From positions 2,790,001 through 2,854,000 of the forward strand of contig JBHGNT010000013.1 of assembly GCA_043228905.1 (NCBI GenBank): a stretch of 64,000 bases of DNA, read 5' to 3'. Position numbers and translations under genes: made by a program. Positions 10,480-21,203 of the stretch are shown here, in pieces (the first letter of the stretch is position 1; each line of letters begins with the position of its first letter). The stretch is from Azolla caroliniana. Lineage: Eukaryota > Polypodiophyta. A model generated the notes under the pieces. That model was not told where the DNA came from. It saw only the letters and a list, made by a program, of their open reading frames with translations, and did no database searches.

Positions 10480-10864
10480 AATGGGTTGCCAAATTGACCA
10501 ACAAATCATTGCAAATCATCTTGAAAAAAATCGTGAATGAAAATCGAATGGACTGGGATAAGAAACTGCTCTTTGGGCGTATTGCACAAGGTACAAGACA
10601 AGCATACTATCGACCTTGTTTCGATTAGCATTCGAATTAGGAGCAGTCATGTCGGTGGAATTTCAAGTTCCAAGTTTACGATACAACCCACTAAGTGATT
10701 ACTGGAAGTTGAATCCGAACAGAGGCAGCTAGAGCAACTACTTGAGCTCGGCAAATCATGTATCACGAGCTTGGGCAAGCTAGAGCAGGGTCAATGCCGA
10801 CGCAAAGACTTTGTTGATCGGCACCGAAAAGGCAATTAACAATCATTTGGCATCGACAGAGCAA
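10480..10864 (+). pseudogene. Gypsy-2 integrase core, last part
   Basis: The frame resumes with NGLAKLTNKSLQIILKKIVN and NRMDWDKKLLF (10480-10580), the helix region that normally holds the third catalytic residue in an NGQAE motif. Here the glutamate is replaced by lysine (AKL). Homology fades after about 10620, and the segment ends at the solo LTR. Confidence 0.75.
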
Positions 10865-10976
10865 TGTTGATAAGTTAGAGCTTTGTCCCTCCAAATGGGA
10901 GAAGTTGTCAATTGAATTGGAGGAGTCGACAAGCCGAGTTCAGGATGGTCGATTGGATCGACCAGTGAGTCGACTT
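10865..10976 (+). repeat. Solo Copia LTR-1, left part (split by Gypsy-3)
   Basis: It starts TGTTGATAAGTTAG and contains GTCCCTCCAAATGGGAG, matching the opening of other Copia LTRs here (TGTTAGGAATATGTCCCTCC). It continues at 17999. No internal Copia coding sequence is associated with it, so it is a solo LTR. Confidence 0.7.
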
Positions 10977-11431
10977 TGTTACGGGCATGACCATATAATA
11001 TCCCGTGGTAAGAATTTACCGTAGTATTCTATACACGTGGATAAGTGTGAGGGTTAAATGAGAGTGTAAAGAAGGGGAGGATTACTTTTAATCCTCGGGA
11101 TTGAGACAACCCATTAGGTCAAGTGTGAACTTGCCTGGGGGCCTTGGGTTTCGCTATAAATAAGAGGCCTAGCTACCCTCATTTGATGATCTTTTGACTA
11201 CATCGAGACTCTGCTCGTGTGGTGGGTCAACTCTTGTAGCGAGCGCGCCAGCACCAGGTACGACTCGACGCCACGGCGGTGGTATGGGACGCCGATCGAG
11301 GCTCGAGTCCGTCTCGATCCCTTCGCTCGGGGGTGGTCGGGTGGATCGGCACCCTTCTTTCTCTTTCTCCTTTCTATCTATCTTTTCATTATCCTTATCT
11401 TAAGCTTACATTAGTACTATGATCTATAATA
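10977..11431 (+). repeat. 5' LTR of Gypsy-3
   Basis: It begins TGTTACGGGCATG and ends CTATAATA, so the termini are TG...TA rather than TG...CA. A TATAAATA box lies at 11155-11162. It is identical to the 3' LTR over all 455 bp. Confidence 0.95.
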
Positions 11432-11433
11432 TT

Positions 11434-11443
11434 TGGTATCAGA
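11434..11443 (+). other. Primer binding site of Gypsy-3
   Basis: TGGTATCAGA two bases after the LTR, complementary to the 3' end of initiator Met-tRNA. The match stops after ten bases. Confidence 0.85.
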
Positions 11444-11685
11444 TTTTTTTACTAATGTTTCTTTGTTTTTCATTTGTCTTTTGATTGATGCTGATCGATC
11501 ATTGTGCGGTTGGCCTTGATCCAGACAACGATCAACAAAGAACTTCGGTAACTCTTTCCATATTTTTTTTTCTATTCTCTCTTCTCCCATCTAATCATGT
11601 GTTTAGTTTATATGTAATTTTTTTCATTAAATCAATGATGTTGTAGTGGTCTTTAATTGATTATCTAAAACGTTTACATATGTGC

Positions 11686-11930
11686 ACGAGGTCAATACCT
11701 CGTTTGACATATTAATAATATGTGATGAGTGTCGTATGCGTACGAGGTTAATACCTCAATTACGTATTACGTTCACGAACATATGTTACGTTTGCGTATG
11801 AGTTTAATACCTTAATTTGTTGTAAACGATATGCGTTTGGTCTCGTATGCGTAAGAGGTCAATACCTCCATTGCGTATTACGATGATCTCTTATTTGTGG
11901 ATGTTTCGTGTGCGTAGAGGTATATACCTC
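11686..11930 (+). repeat. Five-copy hairpin repeat in the Gypsy-3 leader
   Basis: Tandem units of 55-62 bp, each with a short palindrome of the form GAGGT-loop-ACCTC: 11686-11703 (7-bp stem), 11744-11757, 11800-11813 (degenerate), 11855-11868 and 11917-11930. Loops are CAAT, TAAT or ATAT. Most stems are preceded by GTATGCGTA-like text and followed by ATTACGTAT-like text. Confidence 0.8.
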
Positions 11931-12604
11931 GATTACGTATCTCGATCACATCATTTGTGGCTATTTAATATAACGATATGTTTAATATAGGCATATGTGG
12001 TCACATATATACGTATTTGATCGTATATATGTGAAAAGTAAACATATGTGTATATTCGTTATTACGTGATTATGTCGAAAGTTGTCATGGTCGGGAAAAG
12101 GATGTTGGTGGCCGTCCTCACATTTTTGTGAGAATGGCGTTGTCACCATTCCTTTTTCAACAATTTTTTATTGTTGATAACCCCGTTGATGACCTCGATT
12201 TCGTTACGTAAAGAAACGCAATAGCCATAATGATGTTGAGTACGTAGGGCTTGACCCACTTCAAGTGAGGTCGCTCCAATGACGCACGTATCCAACATCC
12301 TTCCCTCGTCACATGGATACGATGCCACCATGAGCTCGTTCTTACGAGAGGCATTCGTAATGACGTGACCATGTGATGGCCCACGTGAGCCTACTACGAA
12401 ACGAGGGCTCATTTGGCTTCACCATTAGGTTGCACTTTGGCGTATGCCATCGTAATTACGAGACTTGAGGTTAGGTAACGTACCAACATAGTGTTGGTAA
12501 ATGAGGGCGAAATAAGGACCCTTGACATATATGTTCTTTTAAAAAAACGTATATGATCAATTGCCTCGCATATCTCTTATACGCATCAAACATTAAGCAT
12601 TCGA

Positions 12605-12690
12605 GAAGAGCAACTTACTTGGTTGGCTCAAGTGTTTAATGTATTTGTTCTCGAGGTCTCGAGTTCAAATATGACCAAGACCATACAACA
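12605..12690 (+). other. tRNA/SINE-like segment in the Gypsy-3 leader
   Basis: TTGGCTCAAGTG resembles a pol III A box, and about 35 bases downstream GAGGTCTCGAGTTCAAAT resembles a B box. This is the layout of the head of a plant tRNA-derived SINE. It has no clear tail or duplication, so it may be chance or an old relic. Confidence 0.35.
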
Positions 12691-13118
12691 TCCTTGATAC
12701 ATATGACTATAACACATGTTTAGACTTAAGGTCTAAGTGCACCTCGGGGTCCTCGTAATAGGACTTAAAGAGCCGAAACCACTTATGTGGGCACCGAAAC
12801 ATAGTTTATTGTTAACATTTTTTTTCGTGTATAAACTATTCATGACGCGAACATACATGGTTGAGCCTCGGGGAGCCACCATGAAAAAATCGATATAGAG
12901 ATCAGGGAAAGACATTTATTTGTCACCCCCATGGTTTTTAAAACACCTTTGTGTTACCATAGTAACCTGATCTTGAACCTCATCTCATACGTCTAGAGGG
13001 GTATTGACGTGAGATAATGATATCGATTAATGCTCGCCCATGATATGTTTACATCACGACAACATGTTATGACTATATCTCTGACCTTATCCTATTTCTT
13101 TTCCAGAAATAATCTTTA

Positions 13119-16100
13119 ATGGCTCAAATTAACGACCCGATGTCATCCGCTCAAGCGGAAGGAACTCAAGGGAATCCTCCTGGACAAATGTCCACTGAGA
13201 TGTATTTGGCACAAATAACCCAATACCTTAGTTTCACCGCTCAACAGATGACCGAACTTCGGCAATCTCAGAGTGCTCTTGAGGCACGTGTCATTAGTCT
13301 ACAACGTGAGACTAATAGACCTGATGAGCGACAAGGTGAACCATCATTTGTCGTTAAGCCATTTACGGGAGACAAAAAGGAAAGAACCGAAGAAGCAATC
13401 TGCACATGGCTTGGACGATGGGAGTCTCATTTTGAGCTCTATCCCACGCCAGATAGTACGAAGATTGCATATGTCGGCCGAGAACTCGGGGGTAAGGCCG
13501 CCGCTTGGTGGCGTGGCCTCCGTACTATGGGGAAATTGCCCGATACCTGGACAGATTTTGTCACGGTTTTTAAGGGCCAATTTCTGCAACCTCCCTCTCG
13601 AACCGAGGCAGCACAAGCTTTAATGAACCTCTCTAGCAGGAAATTTTCCTCGCTAGAAGACTATGTTCACCATGCTAGAACCCAAATCCAAAAATCGGGT
13701 CTAGAAGGGGACAATTGGTTGATAGCTTGTTTTGTCAATGGCATCCCCAATTCGGACTATCACTGGATAGTGCACGATAAGGATCCAAAATCCTTCGAAG
13801 AGGCCGTTGAAATAGTTCTTCGCTATCAACGCACTTCGAAGAAGGACCATAACAAACCCAACGAAGTGCCCGGGACTAAGCAGTCGCAATTTGTTGGGAA
13901 ACGCAAGACACCCAACGAATTCCTGGATCGCGATTGTAAGCGACAACATCCTTTTTGTGTATTCTGCAAAAAGAAGGGTCATACAAAAGATCAATGTCGA
14001 AAGCTCCAACGGAAAGAGCACGACAACAAAGCTAAAGCTGTAGACCATAAAGGTCAGATTCCTAATGTCCTTCAGGTCTATACACACCATTTAAGTAATT
14101 GTCAATGTTCTTTTCCTCACTATGTATTGGGTCCCAATGATTTACTACGTGCAAACGGGTATATCAATGGATCTCCCGTACAATTTTTATTTGATTCGGG
14201 AAGCTCACACAATTTTGTGAATGATCGTTTGGTTCAGATATGGGGAATCCAACCCACCGTAAGTGATCACACCTACACGGTGCGCTTGGCTGATGGAAGA
14301 GTACAATACATCAACGGGGCGATTCATTCATTAGGAATTTCTATTGATACTTATATAGAGGAAGTAGACTTCCATGTAATGAATCTTTGTACCACCGATG
14401 TAATACTGGGTTATCCCTGGTTTTATAATAAAAACTCTTCTTTATTTATTGATTGGGTTCGACATTCCATTTCTTTTGTACTGAACGATTGTACGCATTT
14501 TATTCAATGTGTAAAAAAACAATCCCTCTCGATTGTTTCCTCGTGTCCATCAATATCCGAGTTGTCTTGTTCTACGTTATTTTATTGTGTACTTGATCCG
14601 GACATTCACGTTTACAATATCGATAATGTCCCGATTCAGTTAACATATTTTGAACAACAACAACTTGATGAAATCTTAAATGATTTTCATGATGTTTTTC
14701 CAAGTGAACTACCTGATGGGTTACCTCCTAAACGTAATATAGACCATCGTATAGATATTGTACCTGGTGTTGCACCAATAAGTATACCTCCGTATCGCTT
14801 AAGTCGATCCGAAGAAGATGAGGTATCTAAGCAACTCAAGGACTATTTACGAATGGGTTATATACGTTATAGTAAATCTCCATGGGGTGCACCAGTTCTC
14901 TTGGTTAAAAAGAAAGAGGGCACATGGCGTATGTGTATTAATTACCGACGCTTGAATAAAGTGACGATCAAGAATTCGTATCCATTGCCCCGGGCTGACG
15001 ATCTAATTGACCGTCTCCAGGGAGCTCGGTATTTTACGAAACTTGATCTCCGTACTGGCTACCATCAAATACGAATAAGTGAGGACGATGTTCCTAAAAC
15101 GGCATTTCGTACGCGCTATGGCCATTACGAGTTTTTGGTTATGCCTTTTGGTTTGACCAATGCTCCGGCTACTTTCCAACAAGAAATGAATGACATTTTC
15201 CGAGAACAACTTGGAAAATTTGTCGTTATTTTCTTGGATGATATTTTAGTTTATAGCCGTACATTACAAGAACATGCTAGACATGTCCGCTTTGTTTTAC
15301 AAACATTGCGTGACAAACAGTTTTATGCGAAGATCTCAAAATGTGAGTTCTTCAAGAAATCAATTACTTATCTAGGACATCTCATAACCGAACGAGGAGT
15401 TGAAATTGATCCTTCTCGCATTGAGAAAATCAAGCTTTGGCCCACTCTTCGGAATATTCGAGAAGTTCGATCATTCCTTGGTTTTGTGGGGTTTTTGCGA
15501 AAGTCTCTTCGTAATTACTCCCAATTGACGACGCCGTTTACTGATCTTTTAAAAGGTCAAACGCGTAAGTCTACAAAACCTATTGTGTGGAATGCTACAC
15601 TAGACCTTGCCTTTAAGGAACTCAAGGACTTGGTTTGCAAGGCTCCTTCACTTCTTTTACCCGATCCTTCAAAACCTTTTGAGGTTGAAACCGATGCCAG
15701 CGATTATGCTATAGGTGCTGTCTTGTATCAAGATGGTAAACCAATAGCATTCGAGAGTAAGAAACTTGATTCTGCTCAATGTCGGTATACCGTTCAAGAA
15801 AAGGAATTATTTGCAGTTATACATGCGCTCAAAACATGGCGCCATTATCTTTATGGAAATCACTTTGTGGTAACTACGGACCACGAGTCCTTGAAATATT
15901 TTTGTGACCAACAAGACCTGAAAGGTCGTAAGGCACGATGGGCTGATCTCATCCAGGACTTTGATTTTTCCATACGATATCGTAAAGGTTCCATGAACAT
16001 TGTCGCTGATGCACTAAGTCGCATCCGTGAAGTTAACACGCTTAGCTTCACTGAAATATCATCAGATCTTTATGATCACCTTCGAGGAAAGTATCCTGAT

Positions 16101-17552
16101 GACAGTTATTTCGCAAAATACTGGGCTAGAGTTGAGTCTGGAACAGACACCACCACATCCTTGAAGGAATACTTCCACATTGCTAACGGTTTGCTCTACC
16201 GTAATGGGAAGGTTTGTGTTCCAGATTTACCCGAGGTCAAAAAGAGGATTCTTTTTGAATGCCATGATGCACCCTCAGCAGGGCACCCTGGAATACATCG
16301 TACACTCGTTCTCATCTCCACTCAATTTTATTGGCCTAAGATGCGTCCTGACATACATAGCTATGTGACTAAATGTCACCAGTGTCAGGTTAACAAAGCC
16401 GAGCGACTTAAAGCCGCAGGACTTTTACATCCCTTGGACATTCCCAATAATAAGTGGGAAAGTATATCCATGGATTTTATTGTTAGCCTTCCTCGCACCC
16501 AAAAAGGTCATGATGCCATCTGGGTTGTCGTTGATCGACTAACTAAAATGGCCAGATTTATTGCTACTAAAACCACGGTAACAGCTCCTGAATTGGCTTA
16601 CCAATTCGTTGACGAATTGTTTCGTTTTTATGGGTTACCGATGGATATCGTGAGTGATCGAGATCCAAAGTTTACTAGTGACTTCTGGACACAAGTCTTT
16701 AAGAAGTTAGAAACTACGTTGAGCATGAGCTCCACGGATCATCCTCAATCCGATGGACAGACAGAACGAGTAAATCAAATTATTGAGGACATGCTTCGAG
16801 CATACGTTGGTGCAAAACCAACAAAATGGGAACGTTATCTCCCAATTTTGGAGTTTGCTTATAACAGCTCCAAGCATACGTCGACGGGATATAGTCCTTT
16901 TATGTTGATGTATGGTTTTCAGCCACGAGCCCCGATTGATGTTACTATACATCATGATGAGTTGCGAAGTACGCAAAACTTTCTTCGGGATATGCAAGAT
17001 ATGTTGCATATTGCACGAGATAATATAAAAACAGCTCAAGATAGAGCGCGTTTTTATGCCGATCATCATAGGCAACCTCGTGTATTCAACCCTGGACAGA
17101 AGGTATTTTTACGTGTACCTCACAATTCTAAGACATTGTCTACGGGTAAGTGCGCTAAGTTAGCCCCACGGTTTTGTGGACCTTTTACAGTCCTCAAACG
17201 CATTGGGTCATCAGCCTATCGTCTCGCTCTTCCCGATGGTGTCGGAATTCATCCAGTCTTTCATGTGAGTCGTCTAAAAGAACTTCTAGGTTCTGGCGAC
17301 AATACAGTTACGACTGAAACTCTGGTTACTTCTGAAGAATTATCTTCTAAACCACATGTACCAGAAAGAATTCTCGATGTTAAAACAAAAAAATTACGTA
17401 CTAAAGAAATCCGAGAATTCAAAATAAAATGGATGGATAAATCAATAAAAGATGCCACATGGGAACGCGAAAATACTCTTAGAACTAACTTCCCTAACTT
17501 TCCATTGCAAGAGTGCAATGTTTTAAAGAGGGGGAGTATGTTACGGGCATGA
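13119..17552 (+). CDS. Gypsy-3 Gag-Pol polyprotein with C-terminal chromodomain, 1477 aa
   Basis: Encodes every function needed for LTR-retrotransposition. Gag has a capsid-like region (residues about 90-240) and a CCHC knuckle (C280, C283, H288, C293). The aspartic protease is at D359 (LFDSGSS). The reverse transcriptase has [12 protein letters not shown] and the FLDD site (D707, D708). RNase H follows (about 850-970: D859, E894/E896, D921), ending ADALSR. Integrase has an HHCC zinc domain (H1056/H1060, C1086, C1089) and the D-D35-E triad D1119, D1180, E1216. [12 protein letters not shown] precedes a chromodomain (about 1414-1465: PERILD, IKWM, ATWE), which in chromoviruses reads chromatin marks to guide insertion. 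All catalytic residues are present. The start is the first ATG of the open frame. The stop codon lies 13 bases inside the 3' LTR. Confidence 0.95.
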   Translation: MAQINDPMSSAQAEGTQGNPPGQMSTEMYLAQITQYLSFTAQQMTELRQSQSALEARVISLQRETNRPDERQGEPSFVVKPFTGDKKERTEEAICTWLGRWESHFELYPTPDSTKIAYVGRELGGKAAAWWRGLRTMGKLPDTWTDFVTVFKGQFLQPPSRTEAAQALMNLSSRKFSSLEDYVHHARTQIQKSGLEGDNWLIACFVNGIPNSDYHWIVHDKDPKSFEEAVEIVLRYQRTSKKDHNKPNEVPGTKQSQFVGKRKTPNEFLDRDCKRQHPFCVFCKKKGHTKDQCRKLQRKEHDNKAKAVDHKGQIPNVLQVYTHHLSNCQCSFPHYVLGPNDLLRANGYINGSPVQFLFDSGSSHNFVNDRLVQIWGIQPTVSDHTYTVRLADGRVQYINGAIHSLGISIDTYIEEVDFHVMNLCTTDVILGYPWFYNKNSSLFIDWVRHSISFVLNDCTHFIQCVKKQSLSIVSSCPSISELSCSTLFYCVLDPDIHVYNIDNVPIQLTYFEQQQLDEILNDFHDVFPSELPDGLPPKRNIDHRIDIVPGVAPISIPPYRLSRSEEDEVSKQLKDYLRMGYIRYSKSPWGAPVLLVKKKEGTWRMCINYRRLNKVTIKNSYPLPRADDLIDRLQGARYFTKLDLRTGYHQIRISEDDVPKTAFRTRYGHYEFLVMPFGLTNAPATFQQEMNDIFREQLGKFVVIFLDDILVYSRTLQEHARHVRFVLQTLRDKQFYAKISKCEFFKKSITYLGHLITERGVEIDPSRIEKIKLWPTLRNIREVRSFLGFVGFLRKSLRNYSQLTTPFTDLLKGQTRKSTKPIVWNATLDLAFKELKDLVCKAPSLLLPDPSKPFEVETDASDYAIGAVLYQDGKPIAFESKKLDSAQCRYTVQEKELFAVIHALKTWRHYLYGNHFVVTTDHESLKYFCDQQDLKGRKARWADLIQDFDFSIRYRKGSMNIVADALSRIREVNTLSFTEISSDLYDHLRGKYPDDSYFAKYWARVESGTDTTTSLKEYFHIANGLLYRNGKVCVPDLPEVKKRILFECHDAPSAGHPGIHRTLVLISTQFYWPKMRPDIHSYVTKCHQCQVNKAERLKAAGLLHPLDIPNNKWESISMDFIVSLPRTQKGHDAIWVVVDRLTKMARFIATKTTVTAPELAYQFVDELFRFYGLPMDIVSDRDPKFTSDFWTQVFKKLETTLSMSSTDHPQSDGQTERVNQIIEDMLRAYVGAKPTKWERYLPILEFAYNSSKHTSTGYSPFMLMYGFQPRAPIDVTIHHDELRSTQNFLRDMQDMLHIARDNIKTAQDRARFYADHHRQPRVFNPGQKVFLRVPHNSKTLSTGKCAKLAPRFCGPFTVLKRIGSSAYRLALPDGVGIHPVFHVSRLKELLGSGDNTVTTETLVTSEELSSKPHVPERILDVKTKKLRTKEIREFKIKWMDKSIKDATWERENTLRTNFPNFPLQECNVLKRGSMLRA
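17525..17538 (+). other. Polypurine tract of Gypsy-3
   Basis: AAAGAGGGGGAGTA directly before the 3' LTR and still inside the gag-pol frame, where it encodes part of KRGSM. Confidence 0.9.
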
Positions 17553-17993
17553 CCATATAATATCCCGTGGTAAGAATTTACCGTAGTATTCTATACACGT
17601 GGATAAGTGTGAGGGTTAAATGAGAGTGTAAAGAAGGGGAGGATTACTTTTAATCCTCGGGATTGAGACAACCCATTAGGTCAAGTGTGAACTTGCCTGG
17701 GGGCCTTGGGTTTCGCTATAAATAAGAGGCCTAGCTACCCTCATTTGATGATCTTTTGACTACATCGAGACTCTGCTCGTGTGGTGGGTCAACTCTTGTA
17801 GCGAGCGCGCCAGCACCAGGTACGACTCGACGCCACGGCGGTGGTATGGGACGCCGATCGAGGCTCGAGTCCGTCTCGATCCCTTCGCTCGGGGGTGGTC
17901 GGGTGGATCGGCACCCTTCTTTCTCTTTCTCCTTTCTATCTATCTTTTCATTATCCTTATCTTAAGCTTACATTAGTACTATGATCTATAATA
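17539..17993 (+). repeat. 3' LTR of Gypsy-3
   Basis: Identical to the 5' LTR (455 of 455 positions by direct reading). The TATAAATA box is at 17717-17724. It is followed by the duplication gactt at 17994-17998. Confidence 0.95.
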
Positions 17994-17998
17994 GACTT

Positions 17999-18674
17999 GG
18001 TAGCCGATTGACTAGAGGAAATGGAGAGTTGACTGTGATAGTCGACTCTAGTGGATAGATGATATCCAAGTGAAAGACTAGGCCAACTAGTTGGGGCAGT
18101 CAGATGTTTGAAGGAGAAGTCAACAATGGGATTCGGCTAGTCGGATCGATTGGATGATCGACAATTGGAGTCGACTAGGTGAATCGACTAGACTTTCGAC
18201 TTGTGGGTCGGACAATCGAGTCAACCATTGACCGATTAATCATTATTATATAATAATAATAATGATTCCTTCTATATATATATGTGAAGCTAGGGCAAAC
18301 TATATTATATATATATATATAGTACAAAGGTTGTAGAGTATGTAGAGTGTGTGTTGTGTGTGAGAGTGCGTCTGCTATAAGAAGGAAGTACGAGTAAAAC
18401 AGAGTGAAGGAGTGTGACGTGAGAGAGTGTGCGTATAGGCATAGTCAGGTGAACTTGCCAAAACCCTACGATGGGGAATACTCTGTATAGCAAAGTCTTT
18501 GTAATCTATTTTTCCTCTTGTATCTCTTTGATATAGTGAAGTTTTGTTGCCTCGTGGTTTTTTTTCCATTTTAGAGTTTCCACGTAAAACGTGTGTATTG
18601 TGTATTTTGTGGTTTTATGTTTTGTACTTATTTTAGTATATCTTTCTCGTCCATCTATGGTTCATATCCCAACA
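17999..18674 (+). repeat. Solo Copia LTR-1, right part
   Basis: It continues the LTR interrupted at 10976 by Gypsy-3. It is rich in TCGACT words, has a palindromic ATTATTATATAATAATAAT run (about 18240), a TA repeat near 18305 and the U5-type text GGTTTTTTTTCCATTTTAGAG with CCACGTAAAACG. It ends CATATCCCAACA. No clear target duplication is visible (agcaa on the left, tgatc on the right), so an end may be altered. Right of it the Gypsy-2 frame resumes. Confidence 0.7.
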
Positions 18675-18870
18675 TGATCTTTCAAAATCGACTCAACCAA
18701 ATGCCAAGGGAACCGTGGTTTCGATGGACGGGACCTTATTCGATCGTGAACGAGTTCAATAGAACGTATTAGGTCAATACTTTAGCCGGTGACATAATGC
18801 CAAAGTGGGTAAACGGTTTTCGGGTCAAACTCTATTCGGGCCCACATCTCCGAACCCATTCATCGACAAC
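18675..18870 (+). pseudogene. Gypsy-2 pol C-terminal tail
   Basis: After the solo LTR the Gypsy-2 frame resumes. It reads through PWFRWTGPYSIVNEFNRTY, one stop, then VNTLAGDIMPKWVNGFRVKLY. This is the integrase C-terminal GPY/F-like module, a DNA-binding part common to Gypsy integrases. Confidence 0.75.
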
Positions 18871-19190
18871 ACCCAGGAACATCGCCAATCAACAGACGTA
18901 GGTGAAATGGTTGGTAAAAACAACATGCCCACAATTAAGGTAGGAACACACCTACCTAACTTGTAAATTAGGTGTAATTATTGAAAAATGAAAGCCCCAC
19001 CAAGGATTATTTAAGTGCATGTGCATGCACAACACTCAAGGAAGCAAGTACGAGTTCCTTCCCGATGCGTGGCATTTATACAAAGTAATGTTGATAAACT
19101 TGAATCTAACTCATTAGATATAGCTAAAAATCCTAGTAGTAAAAGCATATCAAATATATTTGAAGTCTTAAATTAATTATATTAGGAGGT
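18871..19190. other. Non-coding stretch between Gypsy-2 and Gypsy-4
   Basis: Probably 3' untranslated or LTR sequence of Gypsy-2 merging into Gypsy-4. No gene, no clear LTR end and no duplication were found. Confidence 0.4.
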
Positions 19191-20336
19191 AAATGAATTA
19201 GTCTTGAATCTTACCAAAAGCAGAACCATTTTGTTGGCCAAGTCAAGATCCTTCAAGTTTGTTCTTGGCACTAATTCCAAATCATCCAAGAAAGCTAGAA
19301 AAGTTTTCTTAGATTAAGTAGAAATTCGTACATCTAGATCCCATTAAGTTCATGTTCTAGCTTTCTTAGATATTAGAATCAATTCCTTTTTCATTGGTAG
19401 AGATTTTCTTTGGTGTACCAAATATCCTTACATAAATTATTTTACTCTAGTGTTTTAAGTAGTCATCAATGGTTATCTTATTACTCCTAAAAATATAGTT
19501 TAAGACTTTGAGTTCATACGAGTAGTCTTAAATGACATTCCATGTGTAATGATGAATATTTAATATGATCAATGGCCTTGAACATCTTACTGTCCTTGGT
19601 TTGCGTTGGTTGAGCTACATAATCCAAAATTTGATTAGCAAGATCATGAAATTTAGAGAAGACAACCAAGTAATCAAGAATTCTATCTTTCTTACATTAT
19701 TAGGAGAGAGGATCAACCTCATAAAATTTTAATTATCTCATTGCAAGAGCTTGGCATAGAAAGACAAAAAAGGGTAATGTTTTTGTTTCTGATGATATTG
19801 AAGGCTTCTAATAACTCTTAAAGTATCTCATAGGTCTAACTTCCAAAGAAGTATGGAGAATGTTCTCTTCATCTACTACCAAAGGAGCCACATGGGGTCC
19901 AATATACAATTTGTTACCTTTTGAGCTAGAGGTACTACGAACAGACATTGATGAGAATCTAACAAGGAGTTTTATTCCACACACAAGATCCTTAATAGGT
20001 ACACCTATTTTCTTTGTCAAGAAAAAAGATGAATCTCTTCGATAAGTCATTTACTATCAAGGTTTTAATAAGGTTATCATACGCAATAGATATGTTCTAC
20101 TTTCGATCTCCAATTAGTAGAGCTAAGTATTTAATAAACCTTGTTCTGATTCATCTAGTTGATAAGTGGAAGATTGTTTTTCGTACTCAATATGGCTAAA
20201 AGAATCTCATCATCAAGTCATTGTAAATAGTGATCTCATCAAGAACCTTATGTATTTCTAGAATGTTAGAGTTCTAAATAGACGATAACCTCGTTGAGCA
20301 CAATTTCTCACTCATTTTGATTTCAAGATTACAAAT
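19191..20336 (+). pseudogene. Gypsy-4 protease-reverse transcriptase remnant (first of three pieces)
   Basis: AT-biased, heavily decayed sequence. A protease-end relic reads VVINGYLITPKNIV and WFALVELHNPKFD (about 19465-19645). A reverse transcriptase relic (19860-20050) reads FELEVLRTDIDENLTRSFI and GTPIFFVKKKDESLR, then a decayed version of YRGFNKVIIRNRY. The piece ends in FDFKIT, the RNase H end, where Copia-3 is inserted. The protein type resembles Gypsy-5. Many stops are present. Confidence 0.65.
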
Positions 20337-20547
20337 TATAAAAGTTACGTGCGGAAGTGTAGACACAACTCGCTCAACCAGATAGCAACAGAAAAAACAA
20401 AAATGAAGGTTTAATGGAAGCTTGAGAATGCATAGTACGCAGGAGAGACAGAGAGAGTAGAATGCACACTCTATTTCAAAATAAACTCAATACTCTGTAC
20501 ATGCAATTGTGCTACAGAGCACATTGTATACAAGTCCTTGACAGAAG
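20337..20547 (-). repeat. 3' LTR of Copia-3, first piece
   Basis: It matches the complete 5' LTR at 33059-33505 from its U5 end (AAAAGTTACGTGCGGAAG) up to CTTGACAGAAG, where solo LTR-2 is inserted. The terminal TG is mutated to TA. Further pieces are 21175-21203 and 26549-26735. Confidence 0.85.
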
Positions 20548-21174
20548 TGTTGAGAAATCGATGCGGAATAGATCACAATAGACGAACTACGCGTTGAAAT
20601 ACGAATCACAGAAATATGCCAAGAAAAGACAAGATGAACAATGGTGCACAGAGATTTACGTGGAAACCCTAAAACGGGGAAAACCACGGGTGAACAAAAT
20701 CTTCATTATACGAAGTGGATATACAACACTGAGAGGAATACAACACTTTGTCGAGTGTATCAACCGCACAGGGCTCTTCGCGTCTGCTGTTACTCACACA
20801 ACTATGGCGTGGCTCACACACACACACACTCTCTCTCTCGCTTTCTTTCCTGCACACTACAACTTTTGTACAACACTGTTCTATGCCTAAAAGTTTGCCC
20901 TAGTTGCATATATACTTATGCAACTTTCAGACTATTTACAAATATAGTCTCCCGAGTTGGCTATATACACGATTCCGGTTTCGGCCGAGTCCCTCATCAA
21001 CTCGGCTCCTCTCTCTCCCCATCCAGAGAGACCTGTTTCCTAACATCAGCATTATTATTACCATAATAATAATAGTCAAATTTTCAAACAATCGACTCCC
21101 TGTTTTCGACTCTTTGACTGCCGACTTTCCGACTAGTCGGATCATCCTACCACTGGAGGGACATATTCCCAACA
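20548..21174 (-). repeat. Solo Copia LTR-2, composite structure
   Basis: A 627-bp insert in the Copia-3 LTR with the perfect duplication agaag (20543-20547 and 21175-21179). On the minus strand it opens TGTTGGGAATATGTCCC and closes TTTCTCAACA. About 130 bp in, at 21044, a second LTR opening TGTTAGGAAACAGG appears, so bases 21044-20548 would themselves make a complete LTR of about 497 bp. No coding region is attached. Confidence 0.75.
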
Positions 21175-21203
21175 AGAAGTACTAACAAGTACTTTAATAC
21201 TCG

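Larger units (their letters stand above)
11432..13118 (+). other. Leader of Gypsy-3, 1687 bp without a credible gene
   Basis: A long untranslated stretch between the LTR and the gag start. It contains five evenly spaced short hairpins (11686-11930) and a tRNA-like segment (about 12605-12690). Small frames exist on both strands (for example an 89-codon frame on the minus strand at 12143-12412) but show no family resemblance. Leaders of this kind usually hold packaging and dimerisation signals. Confidence 0.7.
10977..17993 (+). mobile_element. Gypsy-3: complete, young chromodomain Ty3/Gypsy retrotransposon
   Basis: A 7017-bp element with 455-bp LTRs identical at every base, a perfect 5-bp target duplication gactt (10972-10976 and 17994-17998), a primer binding site, a 1.7-kb leader, one uninterrupted gag-pol frame and a polypurine tract. 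Nothing visible is broken, so it is likely a very recent insertion that may still be mobile. It lies inside a solo Copia LTR that lies inside Gypsy-2. Confidence 0.97.
5971..18870 (+). mobile_element. Gypsy-2: decayed Ty3/Gypsy element carrying three insertions
   Basis: Coding blocks in the order gag-linker, protease, reverse transcriptase, RNase H, integrase zinc domain, integrase core and C-terminal tail are spread over 12.9 kb. They are separated by the MITE (8603-9147), the AT-rich element (9486-10467) and the solo LTR with Gypsy-3 inside (10865-18674). The reading frame resumes exactly on the far side of each insertion, which ties the blocks together. LTRs could not be delimited at either end. 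Confidence 0.8.

Noticed and set aside
11686-11930. CRISPR-like array
   Set aside because: The repeats are short imperfect palindromes in the leader of a eukaryotic retrotransposon; there are no uniform spacers and no cas genes.
12143-12412. 89-codon gene on the minus strand of the Gypsy-3 leader
   Set aside because: No domain, no start context and no similarity to anything else in the window; length within chance expectation.
13701-14090. Minus-strand hydrophobic frame opposite Gypsy-3 gag
   Set aside because: Antisense shadow of the intact gag-pol frame; no independent support.
10865-18674. Target duplication for solo LTR-1
   Set aside because: The five bases on each side (agcaa and tgatc) do not match; I could not support one.
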